A stretch of 64,000 bases of DNA from Romanomermis culicivorax (Eukaryota > Nematoda > Enoplea > Mermithida > Mermithidae), in contig CAWUHX010000067.1 in the NCBI GenBank assembly GCA_963922205.1, positions 1,178,001 through 1,242,000 on the forward strand. The letters are read 5' to 3'. The position numbers were made by a program, and so were the translations under genes. A model generated the notes under the pieces. It saw only the letters and a program-made list of their open reading frames with translations. It ran no database searches and was not told where the DNA came from. This document shows, in pieces, positions 12,039 through 24,186 of the stretch; the stretch's first letter is position 1, and each line of letters opens with the position of its first letter.

Positions 12039-12074
12039 CCCCCCCCAGACCTCCAGGTTTCGTTACATGATTGT

Positions 12075-13036
12075 TCTTCGGTAGTAGTACTTTCTCAAGG
12101 TATGACATGATAAAATTGGAAAAGTCATCGATTTCACATCAACATTCGCGCATCAGCTGATGAAACTCGGACACATATTCGTCGGTTATAAATATACAGA
12201 AAGGACGCGTCTGGCTGGTCATTGCAATGTGATCATGTTCAGTTTAATCACTGCATTTTCATTTGTAATGTTTATAGGTTGACTAATAAATTGTAGCTAC
12301 ATAGATAATTTCTGTAAGAGGCAGCTGAAATCAATTTAATTCACACGTAGATGTGATGTGGAATAAATATCAGATTGAAAGAATGTAGCTGAGTTGAAGC
12401 CGTGTGATTTATCGATATCGACCCACCGCCTGACTTAAAGCGTATAACAGTAGTTTGAACCTTTCCTTTCTGACCTTATTCAGTCCGAAAGTGATATACG
12501 AGTTTCATAATTTACACAATTATGTAACCATTCCATTTTCAATTTATCGCCCCAAATCCTTACAATTGCGAATGTCATGTCATGTCAGCATCACCTGACT
12601 GGTTACTGTATATATTTATTTTGAGAAGTTTGATTTAATTTGGGTGGGATGCCGACGTCATTTCTCACAGCGTGTGTACATACTGTCATTACCTTTGCCA
12701 ACTTGTATACACTTTTTCACTCCAGGTAGATATTTTTCCTACCATCGGATATGCGGTGGTACTAAAGCCGTTTTTTTCCACTACACAAGTTTGCTCAAGA
12801 ATCAACGCACTTCCTTTCGGCACGAATATATTGCTACACATTCTAGTTGGCCAACTTTGTTGCATCATCGTGCTGAACCTTTTATGGAAGATTAAATCTA
12901 CTACCTATATATATATATACATATACCGTGGATTGATTGATTTATCGACTAGTGCAACGACAGTTCTGAAATAATTCTAAAAAATTATTTTATTTAAAAC
13001 TAACGCTTGATTTTTTTCCGTCGACTCGTACGAAAA
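12075..13036. promoter_or_regulatory. Upstream region of the SLC16-type transporter gene
   Basis: About 960 bp without a supported exon precedes the transporter start codon, so promoter and 5' UTR probably lie here. A TA dinucleotide run (TATATATATATA, about 12906-12920) could act as an AT-rich core element, but nothing proves it. The open frames at 12644-12974 have no recognisable product. Confidence 0.3.
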
Positions 13037-16000
13037 ATGTCGGAAAACGAAAAAAATTTAGAAGCAAATCGATCGCCGCCAGCCGACGTCGAGGAAGAAA
13101 TCGTCGCCGAAGCGGTGATCGTACCGCCCGATGGCGGCTGGGGTTGGGTAGTCGTCGCCGCGTCCTTTTTAACTAACGCCGTTGTCGATGGGATCATTTT
13201 TACTGCCGGTCAAGGTTTCTTGCCTTTGTGGAGTAAAGAATTGACGGGCGACAGCGTCAGTATGGCCGCTTGGGTCGTTTCGTTGCTGTCCGGCTGCTAT
13301 TTATTGGTCGGTAAGGCGAGATTTTTTCTTCAAATCAGGGATACTTGGAGTATTTTTGGAAGGTCTGCTTTGAATTAATAGGTTTCGAAATTTTCGATAA
13401 AGGTTGTTTTTTCAATGATCCGGATCTGATCATTGTGATTTTCCAGATTTGGATTAGTATCCGAACAGGCGAATTGAGAATTGTTTCGATCCAGATGATG
13501 TAGTCAAAAAAGTTGATCCTCTTCAACTCTACGGTGGTAAACATGAATTGAAATAATGTGAGGCTCAGTGTGTACATTCAGCGGTGCTAAGTGAGACAAG
13601 TGAACCAAGGATATCTGAAACTACTCGATCGAACGCTTCCGTTCTGTGCGGAAAATTCCCAAAAAATCGTGCAACCCAAAAAGCTCCGCACTGTGCAAAA
13701 GCGTGCATTTTGAAATCATTTTTGTGACCATAGATTGGAGTAGTGGATACGCCCGAGATCTCCAAACCCGAGATCTCCAAAATCAGACTTCCATGAGGGA
13801 TAAAGTTTTATGGTCTGCGAATGTGCGATATCTGCTTTTTTACTCAATCAGCTATTTTTTCTTTGAAATCTATCACCCGTCTCCTTAAGCTATTTTCAGC
13901 AGCTCAAGGTGGGAATAATTCGTCTTACACCCAAATATGGGCTTATGTGTAAGTTGATGGCCCAGCATTTGCATTTAAAAAGTCCTTCAATTATGGTAAT
14001 ACATTAATTAAATTTTTCAACTGGCAGGTTAATTTTGGGAAGCTCGAAAATTTGATTCTTACGAAGCAGGATCTGTATTGTGTAGAATAAACTTTTATAT
14101 TTTCATTCAGGTCCGGTGGTCAGCGCGGTGGCCAACATTTTCGGATGCAGGATGACGGCCATTATCGGAGCCGTCATGGCCGCTGCAGGCTTTCTATTCA
14201 GCATGTTCGCCAATAACATTTGGTTCTTGTATTTATCGTTCGGCATTTTGGGAGGTAAAATTATATTGAAATCAAGCCCCACTCTGCTAAGAATTTTGTA
14301 CCCCTCTTCTTACTGTGTAAAATTTCATATTGTCAGATATATACTCGTAGGTATGAACGAATACCTTCGACTACAGTTTAATTCGTCATCTTTCACTAAA
14401 TTCATGCCTGACTTTGTCTGAAAACACTTATAAAAAGTGATTTTGCTTGGGTTGCCAGTCCCCGCTGAACTATGCTCATGCCTGAAGGCAGTAATAATGC
14501 GGCGGCAGCTTTTCTCCTTCCTATGTTAATGTATGCTTCATACCAAGTCATAAGTCACACTTGGTGTTCCATTATGTTTTAAACTTTCTTATAAAAGTTT
14601 TTATGAATTCCAGATTGTCTACATGTAGAGGCTACCATAGATGTACAGTATCAATGATAATTTACGAAATCAGTTTCGATTTTTTTGCTAGAATTATTAT
14701 TCGGAATTTTAATCTAATTATATTGTTACAGAAGCACGCCTAACCTTTGTCATTTATGGAATTTGATCCCTTTTCGAATTTCGATATTCGATATCGGGGA
14801 TTAGTCATATCCGTGTATGACTTCCAACAGCTGAAACATCGAAACGATGCTACGTTTTCTTTTTAATCGATCGATAACGATATTATCAGCAAGAAAAGTT
14901 TAATAGCTAAATCACGTGTTTTATCATCTGACGTTCATATTTATGAAAAGCTGTCTCTTGAATAGTCAACGAGAGTGATGTTTAAAGGGAGATTGTAGTA
15001 AATATCAGAGATATATCGGGTCCAAAATTTTAAGAATATCGGGTCCGGGTCCAGCAAAATGGTCGGGTAATTTCGGGTCTCATTTCGCCTCCGGGTCCAC
15101 GATACATCTCTAGTAAATATGACACATCATAGCACTGCCAAGTGCCAATACAACAATTCCACACGCAACATAAAAATATGGAAATGCAAGAAAACACTTC
15201 AACAATGCAACTCTTTCACGAAGTAGAATGAACCAGTGTCCAACAATCCGGAATAAGTTTTTTCATTTTCAAGGCGTTGGTCTCGGCTTTATATATTTGC
15301 CTTCTATCGTTATCGTCAGCTACTACTTCGAGAAAAAACGTGCCTTAGCTACCGGCATCGCCGTGTGTGGTTCGGGTATCGGCACATTCATTTTCGCCCC
15401 ATTGATCGAATTGTTGTTAGAACATTTTTCGTGGCAACAAACTATGCTAATTTTGAGCGGTATCATTCTACAATGTATCCTATTCGCCGCCGTGTACAAA
15501 GCGTTGACGCCCACGAAACAACAAGTTGCTAAAGTAAACGAAAAACTACACGAATACGAAGAGGAGCAAGAGAGAAAAATGACAGATAAAGCGAGTGACA
15601 GTCCCAAGTAAGAGAAACTATCGGAACTTAAGTGAGGATTGAATTTAAAAAGGCAATTCAATCAGAAGTCGTCTCTTAGTTTACGAAATTTTGTAAAATG
15701 AATGGCTTTATCTAAAAATCAAGCGACTTTACGGAGCACTCAGTCGAATCTGAAAATTTTTACCGTGGATAAGATTTCCCTGTTTAACCTTTTAAATTCA
15801 AATTTGTGTTAAATCGGCGTTCATTTTTTTTCCTCATTGTAGATTTGTAAAGATTGTTAGATTCTCTTCTCAGATTGGTAAATGGGAAAGGCGCTGACAA
15901 TAATTTCGCTACCAACTTATCAAATAAGCAGGCAGCCATTGAAAGGTTCAATAATGCTATCGGTGAAGTTCACAACGACTTGAGACAAAGAAATTTGAGC

Positions 16001-19000
16001 GTTGGACAAAGGGCATTCAGGTATAGCTCGGATTCACTTATCAGTTTTTATCAAACCATTTAACTTATAGTCCGTCTTATTAAAGAATTTTTGAAAGTTG
16101 GTCGAATACGCTCTCAAATTTTCCGTCCGTTGTGACTAGTAGTTCAGCAGGAAATCGCAAAAATATAAAATAGTAACTTGCTTTTCACTGATGTTATTTG
16201 CAAACATTTAAAAAACGGACTATAGTTTATATGGCAAATTTTTATTGTAAACTTTGAAGTGAAGCTTTGTAAAACTGATTTTAAAGACACAGTTTTTTTC
16301 CTTGACAAATGTTCAGGTGAAATACCCAACAAACATTTCATTAAAATGCCATTTTATAGAAGAAATATAAGTTTAAGAATGTACCACTAATTTTTTGCTC
16401 ATGGAAAACTCGTTCTTTCACTATTGAACGCTAAATCGTGAGAAATGAGATTTCCGTATTTCTTCGGATTTTCAGATCGACGATGGATTTGAGTCTTTAT
16501 CGTAAGCAAACTTTCCCTGTACAAGCGCCTGCCTCCGAACTTTTGAAGCCGTTAACTGGTGGAGGCGGTGAAGGTGAGACCGATCTTTACAACGAGATTA
16601 GTAAACGTAGCGTCGCCGTCTTCAATCGACCGTTGAGCCGCATGGATATTTTCTACGCGGGCAGCGTGCGAAATTTGCCGCAATTCAAGTCGCACCAAGA
16701 TGTGCGTCATTTTATTGCAAGTACGTTAAGTATACCGGCGGCGATGGCGGCGGAGGAAACGGTGCCGGGCGCGTCCTTGGAGCCCGAATCGACAAAAAAG
16801 GGAGTGCAAGTAAGATTTATGAATATATACTAATGCCTTTCATGTGTCGAACAAATAATCTGTTAGGAAAGTATGTTTGAAACGAAACTGCATTTTTGAG
16901 ATGAACGGAAATGTTTGATTTTTTTCTAATTATCCTCCAATTTTGATCTTTCACTTGATTCTAATTGTTAATTCTTTTAATCCAAGTTTCTATTCTTGGA
17001 AATTATATAAATCTAAGATAACTAACGCACGTTGAACGATCAATTTACATTGATGAAGTCTGAATAAGAATTTGACAAAATGATGTGAAAATACTTGATA
17101 GATGTTTAATAAAATCAGTTCTGTTCTTGCGAATTCTTACGATTATCGCGCTGAACATTCAAGACACTTTTGTCGATAGTCATGACTTGAGACTTTTCTT
17201 GAAAATTGACTGAAGAATAACCGAAAAATAAAATCCTGTATTTAGAAAATGTTTTAATTTTTTAAATTGTTATTTGTTTCTACGCATTCTTAGTATACTT
17301 TTTCTCATTTTATTTCTTTATTATTTGATTTTTTCCGTTTCTTTGTAGTTGCTTATTTAATTATTTATGTTTTTGTTCCACAAATTACCGACTCTTATAA
17401 TTTGTGTATATTTTCTATAATTTCATCGACAATTTTTTGAGCTAACTCATGCGAACTTAGGGTTATTCGTTCTCAATTTTTTTCAGTAATATTTCGATAA
17501 TTTTTGTTCAAGCATCGATATGACACTCATGTGGGAAAAGAATAGTAAAAGGATTAAACGATTTTAAAGTCATACTTGATCGAAATTCTCTTGCAACTTT
17601 TCATTGCATGAAAACATTTTTTATTTTATATAATATAGATCTGTGTTTGAAAATTTTTTATCATTTATAGTTGTTTATTTTCCAGAACACCCTCCGATCC
17701 GTGCTCGACTTCAGTCTCTTTTCCAGTCCGACGTTCATCATTTTAGCCTTGAGCGGTTTTTTTACTTTGACCGGATTTTTCGTACCGTTCATCTATCTAC
17801 CTAAAATGGCTATGAGTTTCGGCATCGCCAAAGGAAAAGCGACGTTTTTAGTCTCAGTTTTGGGTATGACGAATATTGTCGCCCGTATTTTTTGCGGTTG
17901 GCTATCCGATCAACGGTGCGCCAATCCGTTGATGATCAACAATGTAGCTTTGATAGCCGCCGGCGTGGCCACCGCCTTCGCGCCGCATTTTGAATCCTAT
18001 GCTCTACTGTGCGGTTATTGTGTAATTTTCGGAACGGGAACAGGTGACTAGACCTTAACATTTGAATTCAAAGAGGCATAAAGTCACTTATCAAATCCCA
18101 AAATCGTTGGGTAGCAAATTTTTTTCCTAATTTTATAAAAGTACAGTTTATTTAGGATACTAACATAATGTTCAGTTATTTCTACTGACTGGCACTTTTA
18201 ACGTTCGGTGTGAATATCGATTAATCGATAATGAAGTTGTCTAATAAACAGGTTGTTATTTGTCAATAATAACCTGTTCATTGTGAATATCGATTCGTCA
18301 ATAATGTGGTTGTCTTATAAACAGGTTGTTATTTGTTAATAACAAGCTGTTTGTTAGACAACCTCAAAAAACTTGCAACCACTCATACATGCACTTAAGG
18401 TATGACAGGATATGGATTTACCCTACCATCAGACAACCCCATAGGGAGGGGTATGAGGGGGGTATTACCCCTACCTAAGGTCCTAAAAATTGATCGCTGG
18501 GTGCCTAATTTTGCGATAAAATGAAGTGTTTAATAAAAATTTAGCCACACTACCCCGGTAAATGTTCAACTTTACCCCTACCTGAAAAATCTGACCTTGG
18601 GGACCTCTGCCTACTAGGGATGCAACGGGTAGTGAATTTCGATTTATTCGGGTTCGGGCATTGATCCTAAAATTACTCGGGTTCGGATTCGGGTAATTCA
18701 ATAAACATAGGTCAACTGTTTTCTTGAATTACTGCATTGCAGTATGCATGCTTGTACATGGGTTATGTTCATTGTGTCAATGCTTCTCATATAATAAAGT
18801 ATCGGTTTTTTTGTTGACACAATTTTTGAAGGTATAGAGAAACGATTTGGAAATGTAGAACAGAATGAGTAAGAAAAAAATACAGTAGAAAGCTGAGCAC
18901 AAGTTTAAAGGAGCAATGACATTTCAGAATGCACATTGTCACATCGCAACATATCTTGATCCATGTTACAAGAATAGAGTTTTTCCCAAAAATTCAATGG

Positions 19001-21151
19001 TAAGACTGGTGACCAGTTTCATTGAAAAATACATAGAACTATGTGCAATAGATATAGGACCTCAGCCAATGAAGAAATGAAACAAAACAAAACTATCTAC
19101 AACTCCCGCAGGCTTGAGTATGGAAGACATTGTTCAGGAATCAGATAGCAGTTTAGAAGAAAATACTCAACAGGCCGATACACTTATGCTTAATATGGTA
19201 AACCTGAACATGCTTCCTCAATCATATATACTTCAATATAGCTCTTTCAGGAAACTGAAAATTACAAAAAGAAGAAACAACTTGGGATTCATGAAGACCC
19301 TTTGGATTGGTGGCCATTAAATAAAAAAAACTTTCCAATTTTGGTGCGTGTTGTAAGAAGATATTTGGCATCACCACCCTCATCATTGCCCTTAGAAAGA
19401 TTGTATAGCCATGCATGTTTAATTTATGAACCAAGTCGAAACAGAATGAAGGGTGAAACTGCTAAAAAATTATTATTTGTTAAAATTAATTTGGTGAAAT
19501 GCATTAGAAATATTGATAAGTAAATATTGTTGTTGATGAATTGATTTTCCAGAATATAGGTGCTCTAAAGTCTCCTATAAACCCGAAAAAAATGTCAAAA
19601 CTATTCGGGTTCGGGTATCTGAGAAGCATTTTATTTGGGTTCGGTACGGGTTCGGGTAGCTGAAAATAGCTCGGGTACCCGATATTCGGGTTCGGGTTCA
19701 GGTACCCGTTGCATCCCTACTGCCTACCATAAAAAATTTGGCACAAGTTTACAGTAGGCCAAAAATTTGGCAAAGTAAAGCAACATTTTAAAAACATTAA
19801 AAACACACAAACATTTTAGAAAGATTAAATTTAAAAAAAATCAATATAAAACACAGTTTATGATTAATGTCAGCAAACAACTTTTTTTAGTAACTATTGA
19901 TGCAGAAGGCAATAAAATTTTATTTTAATGTAAAAAAAATTATTGTACCTGATTTCTGAAAAAGATTACTAAAGGACCAATTTTGGTCATTTTCTATACC
20001 CTGGGACCCCTGACTGTGTGCATGTATGCAACCATTGATTGTACAGCTGAAGACTGGTTAGCAAAAATTGACTGACAGTAAATCCCTGAACTAAGGTCCA
20101 GCCCGGGGATAATCCTCGGGCTCCCCCCCCACTATGCGCATGTATGGTACCACAGAATTTTTCCATTTCGTTATTGTGAATTTCTTCTAGAACTTCTTTG
20201 TGCTCGACATTTTTTTATTTCTCATCATCTTTCAGCTTGTTTCGCCTCTCTGCGTTCAATCATATGCGTACAATTGTTGGGTTTAGAAAAATTGACCAAT
20301 GCTTTCGGTTTATTGCTCTTATTTATGGGAATCGCTTCGTTAATTGGTTCGCCGTTGGCCGGTAATTTTTCATTCTCCAATAAACAAGCTCGAACATCAT
20401 TTCTGAACTTACGGTTGTTCCGAAAAACGCGTAAATTTAATCGCGGAAGCAAGAGCATTTTTCAGTCAAAACCAAAAAACGAAAAAAAGACATGTGTTAT
20501 TTCTGAGAGTATTTCACTTTTATATTTTTGGAATCATTCAAGTGAAGAGTTGTGGACGTTTTATCATCCGAGATGATCGATTCAATTTTTTATTATTGTG
20601 AATTTTATAAGCAATAAGACTTGTTTATCATAAAACGAACATGTGCATTGAATAAGGTACTATAAAAACAGTTATTTAATATGGATGCGTCAAAGAAGAA
20701 ATTTACAAAAGTCGTTATAAGGAAGGATCAATTCTCTTTAATGCGCCAAAACAATTTGCATCCGTCTCATTTTGAAAAAAGTTCCAATTATATCTCGAAT
20801 TTTTAAAATATTTTTCTCATTTTAGGTTTTCTCTTCGATTTAACGAAAGATTTCGAATTATCATTCTATGTTATGGGTTCCTTGGTCGCTTTTTCGGGTG
20901 TTTTGGGTCTCCCGTTGGCCAAAATTAACCAGTGGGAAAAACGCCGGCAAAAAGAATTAGATTCATTAGAGTCGTCTGGTGAAGAAAATATCAGATTGAA
21001 CGGTATGAGCGGCGACGGTAAGCCGCCGTCGATCGTTGTTCATGGGCCTATCACCAGTAGCTATACTCATATACCGGAAACTGTACGCGAAGAAGACGAA
21101 GACAATTCGAATTATAATACAAGAACGAGTAAGAGTGGCGTTTTGTCTTAA
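13037..21151 (+). CDS. Monocarboxylate transporter (SLC16/MCT family), 8 exons, 680 aa
   Basis: This is a 12-span plasma-membrane carrier of the MCT family, which moves lactate, pyruvate or related substrates, often with protons. Exons: 13037-13310, 14111-14254, 15274-15607, 15874-16020, 16476-16809, 17686-18043, 20236-20361 and 20826-21151. All junctions are GT-AG and the phases agree, giving 2043 coding bases. The start ATG gives MSENEK. The family signature DGGWGW is at residues 32-37, entering TM1, and the second signature [12 protein letters not shown] is near 156-167. TM1-6 come from exons 1-3, a long polar cytoplasmic loop from the end of exon 3 through exon 5, TM7-12 from exons 6-8, and the C-terminal tail is acidic and Ser-rich. 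The length is long for MCTs because of the loop. Substrate, and so the exact orthologue, cannot be read from the sequence. The introns carry several transposons. Confidence 0.92.
15006..15112. mobile_element. Very short hAT-like MITE in intron 2 of the transporter
   Basis: The ends CAGAGATATATCGGG and, complemented, TAGAGATGTATCGTG are inverted copies with a few changes. A perfect 8-bp duplication GTAAATAT flanks it (14998-15005 and 15113-15120). Inside are four CGGGTCC words, two in each sense. At 107 bp it is one of the smallest elements in the window. Confidence 0.75.
16810..17685 (+). other. Transporter intron 5, no extra features
   Basis: This is an 876-bp AT-rich intron with a GTAAGA donor and a pyrimidine-rich TTTATTTTCCAG acceptor. 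I see no repeat with clear ends and no nested gene. Confidence 0.5.
18209..18354 (+). repeat. 73-bp tandem duplication forming hairpins, transporter intron 6
   Basis: Two adjacent copies (TGTGAATATCGATT at 18209 and 18282, ACAGGTTGTTATT at 18248 and 18321) are offset by exactly 73 bp. Each copy folds on itself because AACAGGTTGTTATT is followed by a near-complement. The second copy extends to a stem of about 25 bp bounded by GTTGTCT and AGACAAC. It may be a small decayed inverted-repeat element. Confidence 0.65.
18430..18609 (-). mobile_element. 180-bp hAT MITE, intact, in transporter intron 6
   Basis: It is exactly 180 bp, with ends CAGACAACCCCAT and GGGGACCTCTG. The 8-bp duplication CCTACCAT is at 18422-18429 on the left. 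The right copy is now at 19723-19730, because a hAT element inserted across the boundary. The orientation is opposite to 63151-63330. Confidence 0.85.
18615..19719 (+). mobile_element. hAT transposon, 1105 bp, with transposase remnant
   Basis: Inverted ends TAGGGATGCAACGGGTA and TACCCGTTGCATCCCTA (17 bp, perfect) are flanked by a perfect 8-bp duplication CTGCCTAC (18607-18614 and 19720-19727). Subterminal CGGGTTCGGG words repeat at both ends in inverted sense. It sits in intron 6 of the transporter gene, straddling the edge of the 180-bp MITE, so it is younger than that MITE. It is internally deleted: only the 3' part of a transposase gene remains. Confidence 0.92.
18899..19523 (+). pseudogene. 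hAT transposase, C-terminal remnant including dimerisation domain
   Basis: Broken plus-strand frames read as a hAT transposase tail. An LDPCYK-type segment lies near 18950. A Glu-rich linker follows at 19114-19320. After a frame change, [11 protein letters not shown] and the hallmark block [12 protein letters not shown]...NRM...LLFVKINL occupy 19302-19523. The ER-x-FS-like motif plus the trailing L-x-F-x-x-N-L is the hAT C-terminal (hATC) signature, related to ZBED-type transposases. The catalytic core and BED finger are missing, and in-frame stops separate the pieces, so it cannot be active. Confidence 0.8.
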
Positions 21152-21336
21152 AAATACAACCTATTTGAGTTCGTCGAAAACAATTTGAGAATTGCCGATT
21201 TTTGGCAGAATGCTTTTTCTAAGAGTCGCCATTTTTGTGACTTTTTTGATATACTGGTACGACACGTGGTGTTTTTTGCCAAATTCTGAATCGTACTTTG
21301 GTGCCGATCCCGAGTCGAAAAATGCTCATTTTTATA

Positions 21337-21342
21337 AATAAA
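21337..21342 (+). terminator. Poly(A) signal of the transporter gene
   Basis: AATAAA lies 186 bp after the stop codon. A second copy at 21957-21962 could serve a longer transcript. Confidence 0.5.
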
Positions 21343-22559
21343 TATCGCGTGTTATTGTACTCATGTGGTCATTGATGCACAAAAGCCTGTATTTTGCTAG
21401 TTTCTGGATGTAGAATCTGAAAAATGTGAAATTTGCATGATATATATATATTGAAAAGAATAATCAAGAATATTTCAACCACAATTTTCTTTTTGAATTT
21501 TTTCATCGACTCAGTACAGAACTTAAGCGGATTTTTTAGAAAATAGATTTAAACACTGCTTTTGTGCATTCCGAATTGTTTTTCCTTTTTGGTTTGTTTT
21601 TTGACTTTTTTGTACAAAAACTATGATGTTGAAGAAGAAATGAATTTTAACGTAGTTATATTATCTACAGGGAACTGGAGAAAGCGCCTCTGAGATAATT
21701 TTCGCAAGAATTTATATTTTTCTTACTTTTGCCATATTTTGACTTTTTTCCTCATACTCTCCCATCAGTTGCAAATTTGATATGTTGAGACGTGGTTATT
21801 GACGTTTTAAATAGTCAGGCGTGATTTTTCGACAAATATTTTTCTTGTGTGATATCGTTTTCCAATTGTTCGACACAAACAGACGTATACGTAATTTCCT
21901 TTTATATTTTTGATACTCTGCCGATATTTTCATACGCGATAGTTATTGAAATAACGAATAAACGTTTTTTTGTTAATTTGTGGGCAAGTTTTTATTTAAT
22001 TCTAAAAATGTAATTTATTTGAGATTGATGCTGCGATGGGCACTTTACTGATCTAAGAATAAAATTAATTCCTAACAGCGGTTTTCAAAGCTGATCCACG
22101 TAGTTCGCACGACAACGAAATTTCGCCACAGGGGAATTTGTGGCTATTTTCTGCTGCCACTCATTGAACTGAAAATTTAATAAAGCCCCGAGGATTTTTT
22201 GGGCGGAAAATTCTCCGGTGAAACATTTTGAAGTCAGGGTTTATCTTCTTCATTTTCATCTTATAAATACTTGATGGAATAACACTGGTGAAATTTAACA
22301 TATATTCACATACCTAGGACGGTTTACCCCTCTGACCGCTGTCTGGCCCAAAAAATGATGCTCAAACACCTCTCCCCGAACTTTTTTGAAAAACGCTTCA
22401 TTATTTTCATGCATATTATGTATGATAAACATGCGTGTGGGGCCTTTTTGTTTTTTGCTCACTCACCCCCATCCCACTCGAAGTTTCACAAGCACTGTTT
22501 TTTCCACATTTTCACTGTAATGTGGAACAAAAATTTGGGGTTTTCATATTGAAAAGATG
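21343..22559. other. Intergenic, transporter 3' side
   Basis: T-rich sequence that probably includes the longer 3' UTR. I find no supported gene or element with defined ends. Confidence 0.4.
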
Positions 22560-23165
22560 CATTTTACATGGTCCAAATTCAAAATTTTCCGGTGCGAGGT
22601 TATAACTTTAATAATCATTATTATTTATTACCAAGCTCAGGCGCGGCTTTTAGCATGTATACCTTCACTTACCATTTAATCTTTAGTAGTTTTCATCATC
22701 TTAAACGTATTATTTCGTGTTTAATTGGCAATCTTCAATATTATATCTTTATATTTAATGAGAATCCGCTCCTCCATGCATTTTTGAGAAAGATCAACAC
22801 TTCAACTTTCCAAACTTTTTGACGCGTTTCTTCCTTTCTTAACGTAAATTGAATTCAAAAGCTTCATGGGAGTATTTTTGGAAAATTTCTACGCTTCTGA
22901 CTCATAGCTTTTCGGCCAAATTTATGTAAGGTTACGAACAAATTGATGGTTTTAAAATTTTTTGGCTGATAAATTTCTAGAAATTACGATTTATGACCAC
23001 AAAATTCAAATCTAATTTTTTAGATATATGTCCAAAAAAATGATCATCAGAATGCTTTAAAAAGTTCAAAAACACTTAAATATAGCGTGATGAGCATTTT
23101 TAGGCGAAAAAACGAGTTCTGGAAGATGGAGAAACATTTTTTGACCCTATTCCCTATTAGGGGAG
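22560..23165 (+). repeat. Dispersed repeat, direct copy at 63110-63860
   Basis: The phrases ATAACTTTAATAATCATTATTATTTATT, CTCAGGCGCGGCTT, CATCATCTTAAACGTATTATTT and ATCAACAC/ATCAATACGTCAACTT occur in the same order here and at 63110-63860, and inverted at about 6780-7330 and in parts of 60060-60430 and 62600-62900. This copy is uninterrupted where the 63110 copy carries a 180-bp MITE, so it serves as a natural empty site. It is non-coding. Confidence 0.7.
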
Positions 23166-24186
23166 AAGGCCGGCCTCAAAAAAAAACAGTAGGATGATGA
23201 GGCATTACGTTGTAATTTCCAGACATATATTTACGTGTTACTTTAGTAACTCATAGGATTTTAAGACGAGAACTTTTCGCCAAAAAAATTTCTACATGTG
23301 GAAAAAAAATTCACCTTTTTCCACATTTGTGGATGAAAGTTCTTGGAAAAAAAGTGTTCACAAGTCAGATGTGGTTGCTTTCATGCGAAAAGACACGAAA
23401 ATCTTGGGAAAATATGGTGCGTAAAAAATGAATTATGTAAGATAAGAAGAACTTAGCATAATCACATACAGATTTGTAGGTTGCGAAGGTTGGTAAAATC
23501 TTGAAAGATTTTAGACATATGTTGCTGCTGTTGGAAATTATACAAGAATGTCCTAGTTTTAAATGCATAATCTTACCGAAACATCGAACATGAGAAGTGA
23601 TCGGCTACAAGACTGGGAGAGTCATAAGACTATGTGCCGGATTGCACAAAACTTTCACTTAATCATCTGGAAATTGAAAGATTTTTCTAGATTTCTCAAA
23701 ACTTGAATCATGCGAAATTATTAGTGTACTGTAGAAACATATGCAGTACATCGAGGCATCATAGAAAAAGCTTCTCGAGTATTTACAGTCTGTTTTTTAT
23801 AAAATGCTTCCAAATTGAAAAGTGACACAAATCAGTACTGTCGCCAAAATCGTTTACATAGAGTTTTTACAGGAAAATTTTTCACTCGAAAAATTGTTAA
23901 AGGTTAGAACAGTATGCCCACAAATTTCGAGTCCTATATTATATTGTTTATCAGAAAATCTGAAATACTACTTGCTTTCCACTTTCATTATTTAGAAGCA
24001 TTTCACGAAAAACAGACTATAGCTAGGCTGTGATTTGCAAGTACTATAACGAAGCGACACAGGTTTTGTGGATACCGCAACAGAATTTTGTACGTATTTC
24101 CTGATTTTTAGATGCAAATTTTGATACGATGAGAGAGCTATTAGCCTTTTGAGACGCCCAGTTATGTTTCCGTTATTTTTGTAGAA
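23166..24186. other. Intergenic region upstream of FDXR
   Basis: AT-rich with no recognisable gene or repeat boundary. It ends in GTTATTTTTGTAG just before the FDXR start codon; this could be a splice acceptor for a 5' exon or simply promoter-proximal sequence. Confidence 0.35.

Larger units (their letters stand above)
11053..12074. mobile_element. CATACATGTAA-family MITE (outermost of a three-level nest)
   Basis: The left end (CTCACATGTAATTTGGGG) and right end (CAGACCTCCAGGTTTCGTTACATGATTG) match the termini of the 11554-11998 copy. The flanking octamers are too eroded to be sure. A 180-bp-type MITE (11406-12038) is inserted near its right end, and that MITE is itself split by a second member of the outer family. 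Confidence 0.6.

Noticed and set aside
12644..12974. Two overlapping frames just before the transporter gene
   Set aside because: They have no family motif and do not join the transporter exon in phase; more likely upstream non-coding sequence.
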